Shown: positions 12,500-24,599 of the stretch, piece by piece | Layout: every line of letters begins with the position of its first letter | How positions within the stretch are numbered: the first letter of the stretch is position 1 | Source: Notamacropus eugenii | Lineage: Eukaryota; Chordata; Mammalia; Diprotodontia; Macropodidae | Direction of reading: 5' to 3' | Length of the DNA: 64,000 nt | NCBI RefSeq assembly: GCF_028372415.1 | Contig: NC_092872.1 | Coordinates: 517,452,224 to 517,516,223, forward strand | Program-made: the position numbers and the translations under genes | The notes under the pieces: generated by a model | The model's input: the letters and a program-made list of their open reading frames with translations, nothing else | What the model was told of the DNA's origin: nothing | The model's database searches: none

Positions 12500-13188
12500 A
12501 GACATGGAAATTAAGGCTCAGAGTGTTTAAATGACTTCCAGTACTTCCTACATCAATGAAAGGACTTTATTATGAACTGAAAGAGGAGACTGACTTAGAT
12601 CTGGGTCCCATAAGAGTGCACAGGGTCCTAAGGAGAAAACAGATTTCCTTGCCCTTTACGAGGCATTGTTTTCATCCTCCCCCTATGTCCTCCACCCCCA
12701 CCAGCATGTCTCACACACAAGGAGCCCTAGCTTGCACATACCTGGCTTCTTGCAGACACACACTGCCTTTCTTATGTGTGTACTTTCTCCATTTCCTGTA
12801 TACACACATGCCTGTGCCAAGCATACACAGTGACTCTCCCTAGCACAAGAATGCTCAGTGGAAATGTTTTTTGTCTAAGCCACTTTTTAATGAGTTCTAA
12901 GAGTCTGGCTACAGCCAAGGTTTCCCTGGCAGTGGTAGGGATGGAATGGAAACCACAAAAGTTCACTTTTTCCATGAGTCCCTGTGTTACTAGATCTCTC
13001 CAAGCTGCAATGAAGTGACTGATTGGAATTACAAAGGAGGCTGTGAGTCTTAAAACCTGCTGGGGCCTCCAGGATCCTGTTCCCCAAAGAACAAATGAAA
13101 GGAGAAGATCATTCCAAAAGGAGATAGGGTGTTGGTAGAGGGGCTGAAAGTAGCATAAAAACCCACCTACTATGTGAGATAGCTTATC
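12500..13188. other. Unassigned intergenic DNA
   Basis: A short MIR-like start at 12440-12540 ('atccattttacagacatgg') leads into about 650 bases without a recognised element. A run of 'cacacaca' type words lies around 12710-12830. Confidence 0.4.
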
Positions 13189-13381
13189 CAGGGGCAGGGA
13201 ACCTGTATCCTCGAGGCCACATGTGGCCCTCTAGGTCCTCAAGTGTAGCCCTTTGACTGAATCCAAACTTGACAGAACAAATTCCCTTAATAAAAGGATT
13301 TGTTCTATAAAACTTGGACTCAATCAAAAGGCCACGCCCAAGGACCTAGAAGGCCATGAGGCTGTAGGTTCCATACCCCTG
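13189..13381. mobile_element. Palindromic hAT-type MITE, longest copy
   Basis: 193 bp. Starts CAGGGGCAGGGAACCTGTA and ends TTCCATACCCCTG. The arms are inverted copies throughout: 'gaggccacatgtggccctct' against 'aggccatgaggctg', 'actgaatccaaacttgacag' against 'aaacttggactcaatcaaaa', meeting near 13285 ('ttaataaaaggatttgttct'). Single-stranded, it would fold into one long hairpin. Same family at 50593 and 58295. Confidence 0.88.
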
Positions 13382-13460
13382 GAGACTCAGTCCTGCCCAG
13401 AAGCTGGAACTGACTAAATTGACTACAGCAGCAGCCTTCTAGGCCAGGAGGGTCTATAGC

Positions 13461-13665
13461 TCAGGTTCTTAACCTAAAGTCCATGGATATATATCAGGGA
13501 TGTGTGAATTTGGATGGGGAAAAAATGCATCTCTTTTCATTAACCTCTAACTGAAATTTAGCATTTTCTTTAATTATTTAAAAGCATTATTCTGAGAATG
13601 GGTCTGTAAGCTTCACCACTGTCAGAGGAGTTGGTTATACAAACAAGGTAAAGAACCATTGGACT
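13461..13665. mobile_element. hAT-type non-autonomous DNA transposon relic
   Basis: Ends 'caggttcttaacctaaagtc' and 'caaggtaaagaaccattgg' form an imperfect inverted repeat, and the body ('tccatggatatatatcaggg', 'aatgggtctgtaagcttcac') resembles the MER5/Charlie group of mammalian hAT MITEs. About 205 bp. Confidence 0.65.
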
Positions 13666-13669
13666 ATAG

Positions 13670-14554
13670 GGATGGGAAGCAGGCTGGAGAGCTCACTAGA
13701 AATCATCCACAGCGACTAGATGATTCTGCCTGGCTTTTAATTCCGTCACTCTTCCCAAGTCTGATTTCTTAGAATCCCATCCCCCTAACTAACTCAGCAT
13801 TACATATGTCACCCCATTGGGCAGCATGGTTTCAGGTCCTTTTCAGTCAGAGTTGGTTTTGCTAGGATACATCAGGATGTTGGTGTCTTTGAACCAGATT
13901 TGCAGTGCTCTGGAGCTTGGAGAGCTGAGCAGGGAGACAGAGGAAACTCGTTAGGGGCAAGAAGAAGGACGTGCAGTCATGAAAGAGGAAATGACCTGCT
14001 CTGGCCAAAGATCCCCTGGCAGGACAAAGGGCCAATCCAAACCAAAACCAGGCTGAGAAAAGAACAAAATAAAAACAAAACCCAGATTCCATAGGGGAAA
14101 AAAAACCACACATTCCAATTTCCCAGAAAGGCAGAGGAAAAGTCAAGATAGGGGCCTAATCTGAAAAGCTAACAAGTCCCCCACAAAGTCTGAGAGTTTT
14201 CTCACTTCCCGCCACCTTTCCGCCAGGCGTCCAGGGCTCCCCAGCTTTTTGTCCTCTATGGAAATTTACTCTCAGAAAGGGCCTAAAACTCACTCATTCT
14301 CTTTTGTGGATGACCAATAACACAACACGCCCGCTCTGCCCTCCCAACCCCCCTCCCCACAAGCAAGTGCACTCACATACATGCACACAAGACAATTATT
14401 GATCTGTTTTGTTATACCACCTTCATTTCCAAATCATTTCTCCCACTCCCCTATCCAGGAAACCTTTCCTAAAAAGTTTAGAAAGCAGTTCAGAAAAATC
14501 AACCCAACACATATACTGTGTCTGATAATGATGAGGTTGAGGGGTGCCCCAAAG
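13670..14554. other. Unassigned intergenic DNA
   Basis: No recognised transposon and no supported gene. Composition is moderately GC-rich at 13900-14050 and at 14210-14370 (with a C-rich run at 14340-14360). Confidence 0.4.
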
Positions 14555-15119
14555 TGTTGGGGTGCAAAGTTGTCTCAAAAGAATTTGCTCAGGCTATCTC
14601 CAAATCAAGTAAAGGCATTTACTGAGGAAATCACAACACACCAAGCAGGTTCCTCTGCCCTTTTAGGAGACAAAGCTCAAGGGAGGCTCCAGCTTAAGGA
14701 GGGGTGGCTGCCCCCAAGGGAAAGGGGGAAATAGCCCCCTTGGGAAATAGCCACTTAGGAGGGACACCTCCTGCTAAAGGGAGATGCCTGTCAAGGGAGA
14801 TCCTAACTTAAGGGAGACCCCAGCTTGAGCGAGATGGGTCCTTAAGGGAGATGTCCACTAAAGGAGATGCTTTTAAGGGAGACACCCTCTGATTAAGGAA
14901 GATGCTCGTTGGCCAAGAGAGGCTTGGGATTCTTATAGAGAAAAACCTTCTGTGAGTGAGAAGATGAGGTAACCAGGGACAGAAGTTCAGAGGTTTGGCA
15001 TTATTCCATTGTTCAAGCCAGGGTAGAGGGACTGGGGGACCCCAGTTATTTTCCTAATTCACTGACCAGCCCTCTTGAGTCTCCTTGCCTCCTAAAGTGG
15101 CTTTAAGTGGTAGTTAACA
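14555..15119 (-). mobile_element. Solo LTR of an endogenous retrovirus (fossil)
   Basis: Read on the minus strand it starts TGTTAAC and ends CCCCAACA, the usual TG...CA ends. Five-base flanks CAAAG and CAATG differ at one position and look like an aged target duplication. A TATA-like CTCTATAAG is present (near 14935, minus). It holds about seven copies of a 17-20 bp unit built on AAGGGAGATGC (14777-14905). No internal retroviral sequence lies next to it, so it is a solo LTR, middle-aged to old; the subfamily is not known to me. Confidence 0.7.
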
Positions 15120-15404
15120 CAATGGGTTCTCATTGACCACTATTTGAATCTCATCAATAGCACACGAAGTATTCTAAGCCCTCAGCTCTCCATCCCTACA
15201 AACAGGGAAAGAAGGTACATTTTCTTAACTTTAAAAGTGTTAAAGGGATGATGATAAGTGGGAGCATTACAAGGCAGTTCATCAAGGTGACAGGCTTTAA
15301 AACCATGTGTGCTCCAGGTGGAGATGACAGCAAAAGCAAAGCCATAGAGGAGGGAACAGAGAGTTCTAAAGTTCTAGGGAACATCAAGAGAACTGATTTG
15401 GATG

Positions 15405-16080
15405 ATTTCTAATTTATCCTGTATGTAGCTCATTTGTACATAGCTGCTTTCATGTTGTCTCCCCCATTAGATTGTAAGATCTTTGAGGGCAAGCACTATC
15501 TTTTGTCTTCATTTCATCATACTTAGCACAAAGCCTGGATTAGGTGGTGCTTAATAAACGTTTATCGACTGACCAACTGGAACATAATTTTTCTTTGGGT
15601 GAAATTTAGTTGAGGTGGAACTGAAAAACATCTAGAAATCCTGTATGAATCTACATGAGGCCACATGCTGTGATTTTAGAATTCTGTGATTATAAGAGAA
15701 TGTGAAGGACTTCATAGCATAATGGTTAGCCTGCTAGCCTTGGAGCCAAGAAGACTGTAATTCAAACCCTTACTCTGGCATATACTGGCTGTGTCATTGT
15801 GGACAAGTCACAAGACCTCTCAGTGTTCTAGGTACCTCTCTGATACTGGAAGTTGTAGAATACATGCAGCTATGTTTAAGTGGAAGGCACATCTTCACCA
15901 TGGAATCTCCTACACTAATAAAATCCCACTCCCAGTCCTTATCCTGGTCTTTGATAGCCAGTCTGAAAGAGCTGATGGAGGACTTGTAATAGATAACTTG
16001 GGCTAATAATCCTTGCTCTACCTATCTCATAGGGTCACTTGGAGGAAAAAACACTTTGCCATCTTTAAAGGGATTAAGCA
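15405..16080 (+). repeat. L2 3' end and MIR-like SINE
   Basis: 15405-15585 L2 end ('aatttatcctgtatgtagct', 'ttagattgtaagatctttga', 'gtgcttaataaacgtttatc'). 15710-16080 SINE split by an unrelated 160-bp stretch ('cttcatagcataatggttag', 'aggtacctctctg', then 'cctatctcatagggtcactt'). Confidence 0.7.
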
Positions 16081-17060
16081 AGGGTAAGGTGAGAAGATTC
16101 TAAATAAGGGAAATAGAGATAATTAGATGGTTAATTCAAAGACTTATTCCTTTTAAGGAAGTGTTGAAAGGGATATCTGGAAACAGGCCTTCAATTTCCC
16201 AAACAGATTTAATCTAAGATGAGACTGTTGTACTTTGGATGAGGACTATGCACTGATTTCTAACAGGGCCCTCTTTCTGCCTCCCATTGCTTCATAATGG
16301 CTGCTTGCCTAGATGATAGTGGCCCAAGAGTGAGTCCCATAAGGCCATGTGAGATTTATGAAAAGGCCAGAGAAGGCCAACTAGTGTCCAGAAGTCCATT
16401 AAGTGCAGCTCCCCTGCTCTTCCTCTCCTTGTCAGAAATTGAGTCAGGTTGGGGAGGAGGAGGCAGGCCCTGCAAACACATTTACCTGGAAGCTTTGCCT
16501 TGTGAGACACAATCTGGGCTCTACTATTGGGTTTGTGTGCTTTGCGGAATTTAGCCCCAGCACTAGGCCAGGATCTGACTCAGGTCTCTTGTATCACAGT
16601 CTTCCAGCTGTCCAGCCTCTCTGCTCCAGGATTTGCAAAGTTTAATGTCTTTCTTGGAGAGTTTATTGTTGGTCACTTAGAAGCAGGCAGGATGGTTGCC
16701 AAAAGGTTTAGAGTCTGGGGTCTGAATGACCCAACCATCCCAAGCCCCAGTATCTTGGAGGGGAAGAGGGGGAAAGGAAGGACTTCCTGCTCCTTTAGTT
16801 TTCACAAAACATGGATGGGATCCATTTTTCCTCTCTGTGGGGACTGGGAATCCTGAGATCATTGTGCTCTGGGAAAAGCCTTTCCCTGGACAGCAAGACA
16901 ATGGGATGAAGTCATTGCCCAAGTAAGGCTTGCAGGGTTACTACACAGCCCTGAATTTATGCCTTGGATGGGCAGGTCAGTCAAACAACCAAGAAGGCCA
17001 AACATCTGATGCTGGTATCATGTCTCTCTGTTCTATTACATGTATTCCTACATTATGATC
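16080..17060. other. Repeat-poor intergenic DNA
   Basis: About 1 kb in which I recognise no transposon. Open frames of 66-109 codons overlap on both strands around 16290-16926; none has a start context, splice signals or similarity that I could support as a gene. Confidence 0.4.
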
Positions 17061-17850
17061 AAACTAGTTAGTTGTATAGTGGAAAGAGCCCTGAGCTTGA
17101 GGCCAGAAGACTTGGGTTTGAGTCTAGGATTTACCATTCACTACTTGGTGACAGTGCAATTAACTTAAATTTTCTGTCCATCTGCTTCTTCCCCCATCTA
17201 TAAATTGGGGCTGGATTAGATGCTCTCTACGATTCTTTCCCTCTCTAAATACTATGAACCTATGTCCTATTCATTTTTCATAGTATTTAGAGGTATAGGG
17301 GACCTTAGAAAATCACCTATTTCATCCCACCTCAATTGAAAGACAAAGGAAACAAAGACCCAGAGGAATAAAACAATTTGTCCAAAACCACACTGATAAA
17401 AAGTAACAGACCTAGGTTGTGAATTTAATTCATTTGACTCCAAATATAGTAATTCTTTTTACTGTATACGTCCTTTTCCTCAAACATGCCTTCAAGCCTT
17501 TGTATACTGTTTCCTCTTCCCAGGACACCTTCTCTTTTCTCAGTCTACTTCTGAGACCAAGTTAACTTTCATAACCCTGTGAAGACCTCCCCGACCACTC
17601 ATAGGTCTCCCTATCTGAATTATAGCACTGTAGCATCAGAAGTTCATAGGTTGTGAGCTTACAGGAACCTTAGATATAGTCATGTCCAATTGACTCACCT
17701 TATGGGAAAGGAAGCTTAGCACAGAAGGAGAAATGACTCTTCTCTGACATAGATCTATAAATGTCAGAGCTGTGATTTGAACATTAAGTCCTCCAAATCC
17801 AAATGCACCACTATTTCTACTATACCACTTGGGATGCGCCCTAGCGGTAC
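17060..17850. repeat. SINE, MIR and L2 pieces
   Basis: 17065-17265 (+) MIR-like SINE ('agtggaaagagccctgagct', 'tctctacgattctttccctc'). 17285-17450 (-) MIR. 17465-17640 (+) L2 3' piece ('tgtttcctcttcccaggaca', 'gaagacctccccgaccac'). 17640-17850 (-) MIR. Confidence 0.7.
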
Positions 17851-18600
17851 CTTTGTGAAATTTTAGAGTGTATTCCTATCGGTGATAAGTGACTGGGCAA
17901 GGATGTGAAACAAGTGACTAATAGGTCAGTGGGCACATGGAGGAGGGGTCAACCAAGGGTCCTCAGGCATCATGCTTGTTGGAAAAGGTGACATACTCTT
18001 TGAAAACTCATCAATAGAAAGAGCCTTGAAGCTGGAAGCTGAGGCTGACCTATGGTTCCCCACAAGACTTAGAAGAGGGCTGAGGAGCTTAGTAAAACCT
18101 TGCAGTGGGATAAGTAAATTAAAGATGGAACGAAAAGTGAGTGAATGATTAGTGCATGAATGAGTAAGTGAATGAACGAGCAAGTGAATCAGTGACTAGT
18201 GGATTCCAATTCTGTATACAGACACATGGCTGTGGAGGAGGCCAAGCTGCCTCTGGCCTGACTCAGGAACAGGCAGTGAGGACACTGCTGGAAACTAGCA
18301 TTTTTTGATGATGTTTCGTCTTGTTTGTTAAGCCTTCATCTTCACAAATTAACACTGTGGGGGGATGAAGGCAGGGAGGAACCAGTTATGCTGCTTCCCC
18401 AGTCGTTGTGGACAGATGGAGAAAGAGACGGTGACCAAGAGAAGAGGGTATACTGGGAAGCAGGAGAAGGAAAACAATGTGGTACATATGGTCAACAGAT
18501 AGAAGGTGAAAGGAACTCTTTGACCAGAGGGTTGGGATATGTCCAATCTATAGCAGCTCCTCCTTCATACTGGCCAGGAACTGACCCTAGAGAAGTTTCT
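17850..18600. other. Unassigned intergenic DNA with a GAAT-type run
   Basis: No recognised transposon. A short run of 'agtgaatga' and 'aatgagtaagtgaatgaacg' units spans 18136-18200. Open frames are short and unlike any family. Confidence 0.4.
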
Positions 18601-19848
18601 TAATCTTCTTTTCTCTTTTAAATGTTCTTTTAATATTTTAGCTGCTTCCAAGTCATATTCCCTATCTTGGCCTCAGTTTTCCCATATGTAAAATGAAGGC
18701 ATTGGACTCCATGATCTCTAAGGTCCCTCCCAGCTCTGACAGTCTACATTATATAGTCGATGTTCTGAAATCCTACATTCCTCCTCTTTATTTCTATAAT
18801 ATCTTTTGATTTTTCTTGTGATTTGCTGAGTAACAATGCAGTCCTCTGGCCACAAATATAATATCTCCAATCCACAACCTCACATAGGCTTGGCCTTCGA
18901 GTTGTTTTCATCAGAAGCAAGAATAAGAATCATAGCTTTGGAGCTGGAAAGGACCTTAGAAGGTCATCACATCTACCTCCCTCATTTTATAGATAAGAAA
19001 ACTGAGGCAGAGAGAGTTTAAGTATCTTTTCAGGATCACACAGCTAGGAAGTATCTAAGGCAGAATATGAACCCAGGTCTTTCTGATTCTAATTCCAGTG
19101 CTCTGTCCACCGTGCCATACCTTGGTCCATCTAAGGAGGGGGCCCAGGCCAGCCATCTCTTCATTTCTTAGCTGGCTCTGCACTCTTTTGGACTTCTTTA
19201 TATTTCTCCATCAAGCTTCCCCACTGCCTACCTTCTCCCCCATCTTCCTGTTGAGCTTTCTTTTGTGTGTCTCCCCTTATTAAATTGTAAGCTCCTTGAG
19301 TGCAGGGACTGTTTTTCTTTTTTGCTTTTATTTGTATCCCTGGAGCTTAACACAATGTCTGGCACATAATAGGTGCTTAATAAATGTTTATTGACCCATT
19401 GGGGACTGCTCCTTTGTACATTTCTCTTTGTGGTCTGCATTGACAAAGATGGCTAGTTATGGGTAAAAGGGAGAGTGTATTGATTAATAAACTGACTAAT
19501 GAGTGTTGGTCATCTATTATATACAGAGGCCTGGGTCTGGCAGGTGGGGACATAAAGACAAACAAAGAATTCTTACAGCAATTTGGATAGGATGATAAGA
19601 TTCATACACCTGAAAATACCCAAAGGTGCCAGACAGCATATGATAGGTATTAGATGGATTTAGTGGAAAGAGCCCCAGATTCATTGCTCTGAAGCTTGAG
19701 TCACATAGGCTCCATCCAAGGCTTCAGCTCTGCTGCTTACTGGCTTCCTTACCATGGGAGGGTCTACCTCAACCTCAGTTTCTTTTGCTGTAAAATTAGG
19801 GTGAGGGAGGTGTTGGTGGAGAAAAAAATACTAAAATGAAGCTAAACT
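18600..19848. repeat. SINE tail, MIR and L2 3' end
   Basis: 18660-18760 (+) SINE tail. 18920-19125 (-) MIR-type SINE with head 'ctctgtccaccgtgccatac'. 19150-19400 (+) L2 3' end ('ttgtaagctccttgagtgca', 'ggcacataataggtgcttaa'). 19650-19810 (+) MIR-like SINE. 19400-19650 unassigned. Confidence 0.75.
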
Positions 19849-19849
19849 G

Positions 19850-20240
19850 ATTATTTATTCAGTATTTTATTTTTTCCATTTCTATTACATGTAAAAACAA
19901 TTTTCAACACTCATTTCAAAAATTGAGTTCCAAATTCTCTCTCGCTCTCCCCACTCCCTTCGTTGGGAAGGCAAGCAATTTGAATATAGATGATGCATGT
20001 GTAGTCATGCAAAACATATTTCCATATTAGTCATGTTGTAAAAGGAAACATAAACCAAAGTAAAAACCCAAGAAAAATAAAGAAATTTTTAAAAGCATGC
20101 TTCAGTTTGTATATAGACTCTTATCAGTTCTTTCTCTAGGGATGGATAACATTGTTCATCATAAATCCTTTGGAACTACCTTGGATCATGTATCACAGAG
20201 AAGAGCTCAGTCATTCAGTAAACTGATGACTTATAATGAT
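19850..20240 (-). mobile_element. L1 3'UTR, 5'-truncated insertion, antisense
   Basis: 'attttattttttccatttct', 'acatgtaaaaacaattttca', 'tgggaaggcaagcaatttga', 'atttccatattagtcatgtt', 'ctttggaactaccttggatc'. Same 3'UTR as the elements at 130, 3830 and 53690. Confidence 0.85.
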
Positions 20241-20329
20241 CAATACTGGATGCAGAGAGTAGATGTCTATGGCGGGGGGAATGTGGTTAGCTATATCTAC
20301 CCAGATATTACCAGATTCTACCACTGTGC

Positions 20330-20575
20330 TGGTAAGTGGGCTGCTCAGTGACTCGGTGGATAGGTTGTTGAGCCTGGAGTCAGGAAGCCAAGATTACATT
20401 CAGCTTAAGATGCTTACTGGTCATGCGGTAAACTTGGGTAAACTCTTTCTCAGTTTCCTCGACTGTAAAATGGGGATAATAACAGTATCTACTTCACAGA
20501 GAGAGACTATCTGTAAAGTACTTAACACAGTGCCTGACACATAGTAGGTGATTAAAAAAGGTTTGTTTCTTCCTC
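20330..20575 (+). repeat. tRNA-derived SINE with MIR-type tail
   Basis: 'tgggctgctcagtgactcgg', 'tggagtcaggaagcc', 'gtttcctcgactgtaaaatg', 'ataataacagtatctacttc', 'gcctgacacatagtaggtga'. Near full length. Confidence 0.8.
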
Positions 20576-20579
20576 TCCC

Positions 20580-23069
20580 TCAACTACAAAAAATTGTTCA
20601 ATGATGGAAGGGTGGCACTTTGGGAGATGACTGCAGCATAAAAACAAAAAGTATCAATACAACTTTTCAAAAACTAACATAAAATGACAGAGACTGCACT
20701 AGACTATCTCAAAGGTCCCTTCTAGCATTGACTTAAGCACCTAAGAACGTGAGAAAAAAAGAAATTGTTATTCTAACAAACAGAAAAAACAGGAAATGGC
20801 TGGTTACCAGTGTGGGAGTTCACTTATTAATCAACTGTCTATTCATAGTCAAACGATCAACTTATAAAAGCAAAGGGTAAAATCAGTACCTTCTGGTGTA
20901 AATGAAAAGGTATGGTAATGAGAAGATATGGCATGCAATTGGAATACCTCCAGTATGACTGATTTAAATAAGCTATTAAGGTAAAAAAAAAAGAGAGAAA
21001 TGGATAAAAGTATTGGCATTGACATAGACTATCACCATTTCCTACAGAAGTTAAGCTGATTTAAATCAATTGCCACCACAAAGTGACCACCTTAAGCAGC
21101 TTGGTATCTTTGCCAAATGGAGTAAGATGACAGCCAATGCCCACACTGAGTTAGAATATAAACTCATTAGTAAAATCCTATAGAGGAGGATGGTAGAAGA
21201 GTAGTAGTGTTTCATAAAACAGCAAGAAGGAGGGGAGAGAAAACAAGTTTTTAAGAAGTTTGGCAACAGGCCCAGTAAAGTCAGATCAGCATTTAAGGAT
21301 GAAATTGGAATATGTGCAACAATGAAAAGATAAAAAAAAATGTAAAAGATCTGTCCAAATTTCCACACTAAACTCTTTTCTCCATCAGTGACTATGGAGT
21401 CATCACTTTGGATTTCAACGTTATAATCCCCCGTGTGCTTTTTGAAGAAATAGAAATGTCACCAAAGTAAACAATGATGGGAAGAATGCCGCTCAGGTAT
21501 AGATAGAGGAGGTTTATACTGGAAGTGACACAATTTTGAAGGTGTTGAGAAATTGGTTCTCAAGGTATCTGAAAGAAATAGGACACTAGATGCTTGGGGT
21601 AGAAAATAAAACACAGGAAACTGAGGAATTACCAATAATTAACCAACTTAATGCATTTTTTCCCTCTCTATTTTCCTTATTCCCAAGGGTATAGGCAGCT
21701 ATCTCAAATGTCTGCAAGACATCTTTATAGATGTACAATATTGATTGAGAGAGCATAGTATACATAGTATAGCATACTGTACAAAAGCATTTTAATTGAT
21801 AGAGCAAAATGCTAACTTAAAAGCTCTTCTTCAACAAGGTGTTTTCCATATGTCAAAATTATATGAGATTTCCTTAGCGATTATAATAATATCAGCAAAC
21901 ATCTATGCAGTGCTTTAAGGATTGGTAAGTGCTTTACATATGTTATCTTATTTGATTCTGCCAACCACCCCTTGAGGCAGGTACCATAATGATCTTAATT
22001 TTACAGCTGAGGAAACTGAGGTTGAGAGAAGTTAGGCAACTTGTCCGTGGTCACATAACATGTAAGTATTTAAGTTAGGATTTGATCTTGGGTCTTCCTG
22101 ACTCCAAGTCCAACACTCTTAATTTACTACTCTACCACAAAGAAAACTTTTTTTTGAAAGACTTGCTGATTCTCAGTATCAAGTGAAAAATAAAACGGAA
22201 ATATATGCTTCTTAAAAGGGCAGCTAGGTGGCACAATGGATAGAGCACCAAGCCTGGAGTCAGAAAGATTCATCTTCATGAGTTAGACTCTAGCCTCAGA
22301 TACTTACTGAAAACTCAATGATTAAAGGTGTTTGTCACTGTCAGGGAGGATGTTCAGTAAAGAATTCAAATGGATTCCATACACATAGGGAAATCCTCCA
22401 GATGTCCCATTTGCAAATGACATTGTGCTGATTACATCAAGCTCAGAACATTGCAAACATTAGAAAGTCTCCTAAATTAAATCCATAATCTGAAGGAGTT
22501 ATTTCAAAGAATAGAAATAGATTGGGGAGAGCTTTTTAAGGGCAAAGCAGGAAAGTTCAAGCGTCTTAAAACCTAAATCCTGCCTACCAACAGTGTTTCA
22601 CTCTTCCCATTAAGCATGGCCTTCTCCAGGCTTTTCTATTAAAATATAAATCCTCTTTAAATGGGGAGTTCAGTTACCAGACCTAACTCATGCTCAGATT
22701 TTGGGAAACCCACTTTTTCAACTTTCCCCTGGCTGGTAGATTGGGACAGTGGGCACCCAGACAGAAAGAAGAGCGAAGAGTAAAGGAGAGTGGTTATGCC
22801 AAAGACAAATGTCCCAAATTTGCCATTGGCTGGTCCTGCCTTTAGACATCCTACCCAAGAATGTTCATTAAGTCCTGGGCTATAGGAATTAGAGCTGGAA
22901 GGGACCTTAGAGACAATTCTTCCTATCCTTTTGTTTTACAGATGGAGCAGAGAAGTTAGGTGAATAACAGAGATAGTAAATAACAAGCTTGGAATTTGAT
23001 TCCATGTTCTATATTTCAAAAACTAGAGCTCTTTCCATCACTCTGAGCAATCCTTCTGTGTTGTTGATA
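20580..23069. other. Intergenic DNA, largely unassigned, with MIR pieces
   Basis: 21885-22140 (-) MIR ('gtgctttacatatgttatct', 'tgaggaaactgaggttg'). 22210-22320 (+) fragment of a tRNA-derived SINE ('gggcagctaggtggcacaat'). 22880-23035 (-) MIR. 20590-21885 and 22320-22880 show no recognised repeat, and their frames resemble no gene. 22320-22560 is weakly CR1/L3-like ('aaatgacattgtgctgatta'). Confidence 0.5.
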
Positions 23070-23207
23070 GTGAGAGAGAGACAGAGAGAGAGACAGACAG
23101 AGAGGGACAGATAGAGAGAGACAGAGAGAGACACACACACACACACACTCACACACAGAGACAGAGACAGAGACAGAGAGAGAGGCCCACACACATATAC
23201 ACAGACT
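23070..23207. repeat. (AG/ACAG/AC) simple repeat
   Basis: Purine-rich compound microsatellite: GAGA and GACAGA units, a (CA) block near 23131-23150, then GACA/GAGA. The Leu/Ser/Cys-Val open frames across it are artefacts of the repeat. Confidence 0.95.
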
Positions 23208-23639
23208 ACCTTTGATTTATCATTGGCCCAAGCAACATTTTCCGTTTTGTTCCCAAATAACTAATTCATAATATTTAGACTGCTGGCTGGAGGATGGAAA
23301 AGCTCCTTAATTTCCTAGGATCAAATGCACTAAGAGCTGCTCATCACTGAATGCAATGGCAGTGGAGCAGCAGAACGTCTGTCCACTGGGTGTAGGATCT
23401 CTTCCTATTTCATGCAGGATAAATATTGCCTGTTACTCTCTGAGAAGAAATATCGTACCCATTTTATAATGGAGAAACAGATTCTTCAGGAAACGCTTCT
23501 GCTTCACAGATAGTAAGTATCATAGGAGTTCAGTGAAGGGACATTTTTGTGGGTGGAAGGGGTTTCTGGACATCTTTATGGAGGTGTCAGGACTTAAATG
23601 TTGATGAATTCAGCTTAACCAGGTGAAGAGGAAGGGTCT

Positions 23640-24590
23640 CAGTTGAATGGAATAGTAGTGGGAAAAGTATGAAAGTAAAAGGTTAGGAGACCTGACTTCA
23701 AACTCTAGTTTCAACACTTCTTAACTATATGACCATGAGCAAGTCTAAGCTTCAGTCTTCTATTGGGTGACACAGAGATTATACTACTTGTATTTCTTAC
23801 TTCAGAATTGTTTTGAGTAAAGTGTCTCAAAACTTAAAATGCTATAGAGATATGAGCTAATGCTATTATTATTAAGAGCAAGAGGCCGATATGAGATTGC
23901 TATGTGGTGGATGTTACAGGAACAAGACAGCTTATTGGAATGGAGGGCATGTGAAAGAGTAGTAGGAGATAAAGCTAGAAGAATAGTTTGAGTTGGGTCA
24001 CGAGGAAGGACTAAATTAGAGCAATTATTATGTGAATGAAAACAGAATGACTTACTGTATGAGAAAGATGGAGAAGGAGGCAAAGATGACCTGAGGTTTG
24101 AAATTTGGCTTATTGGGAAGATGACAGGACCATTAAGGAAACTGGAGGAGAGGATGATTTGGAAGGGAGGTGAAGAGTTTGATTTTAGATATGCTAAGTC
24201 TGACATGGTGAAAAGTCTAGTAGACATTGGAAATATGAGACTGAATCTCAGACAAAGAAGTCAACATTGGAGATGAAGATTTGGGAGTCATCCACATAGA
24301 GGAGATAATTGAATCTATGAAAAAAAAGAGAAAATGTAATGGTAACAATAATAAATGGAATGTCATTCCCAGAGCTTTATGATTACAAAATTCTTTGCAT
24401 ATGTTCTCTCATTTGGTCCTTGAAACATCCCTGGCAGAGCTATTATTATTATTATTATTATCCCCATGTTATGGATGAAGAAACTGAGGTTCCAAAAGGT
24501 CAAGTAACTTGTTCAAGATCACACAAATAGTAAGTGGCAGAACTGGATCTAAAAGCCCATGTCTCCTGACTCCAATTCTCAGAGAATAGG
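23640..24590. repeat. SINE, L2 and MIR pieces with (TTA) repeat
   Basis: 23640-23870 (+) MIR-like SINE. 23880-24300 (-) L2 ('gaggcaaagatgacctgagg', 'gtctagtagacattggaaat', 'ttgggagtcatccacataga'); a 141-codon minus frame here (23802-24227) is decayed L2 coding strand, not a host gene. 24335-24590 (-) MIR with a (TTA)7 run at 24441-24462. Confidence 0.7.
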
Positions 24591-24599
24591 GTCAAGATC

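Noticed and set aside
12257-12505. Tyr-Ile repeat frames on both strands
   Set aside because: Translation of a TA/TG microsatellite.
14777-14905. Regular short repeats considered as a CRISPR-like array
   Set aside because: Units abut with no unique spacers and lie within an LTR of a mammalian genome.
23009-23194. Ser/Leu/Cys-Val-rich frame
   Set aside because: Translation of a GA/CA microsatellite.
23802-24227. 141-codon minus frame
   Set aside because: It follows the coding strand of a decayed L2 and carries its 'LRSSLPPSPSF' type sequence; not a host gene.
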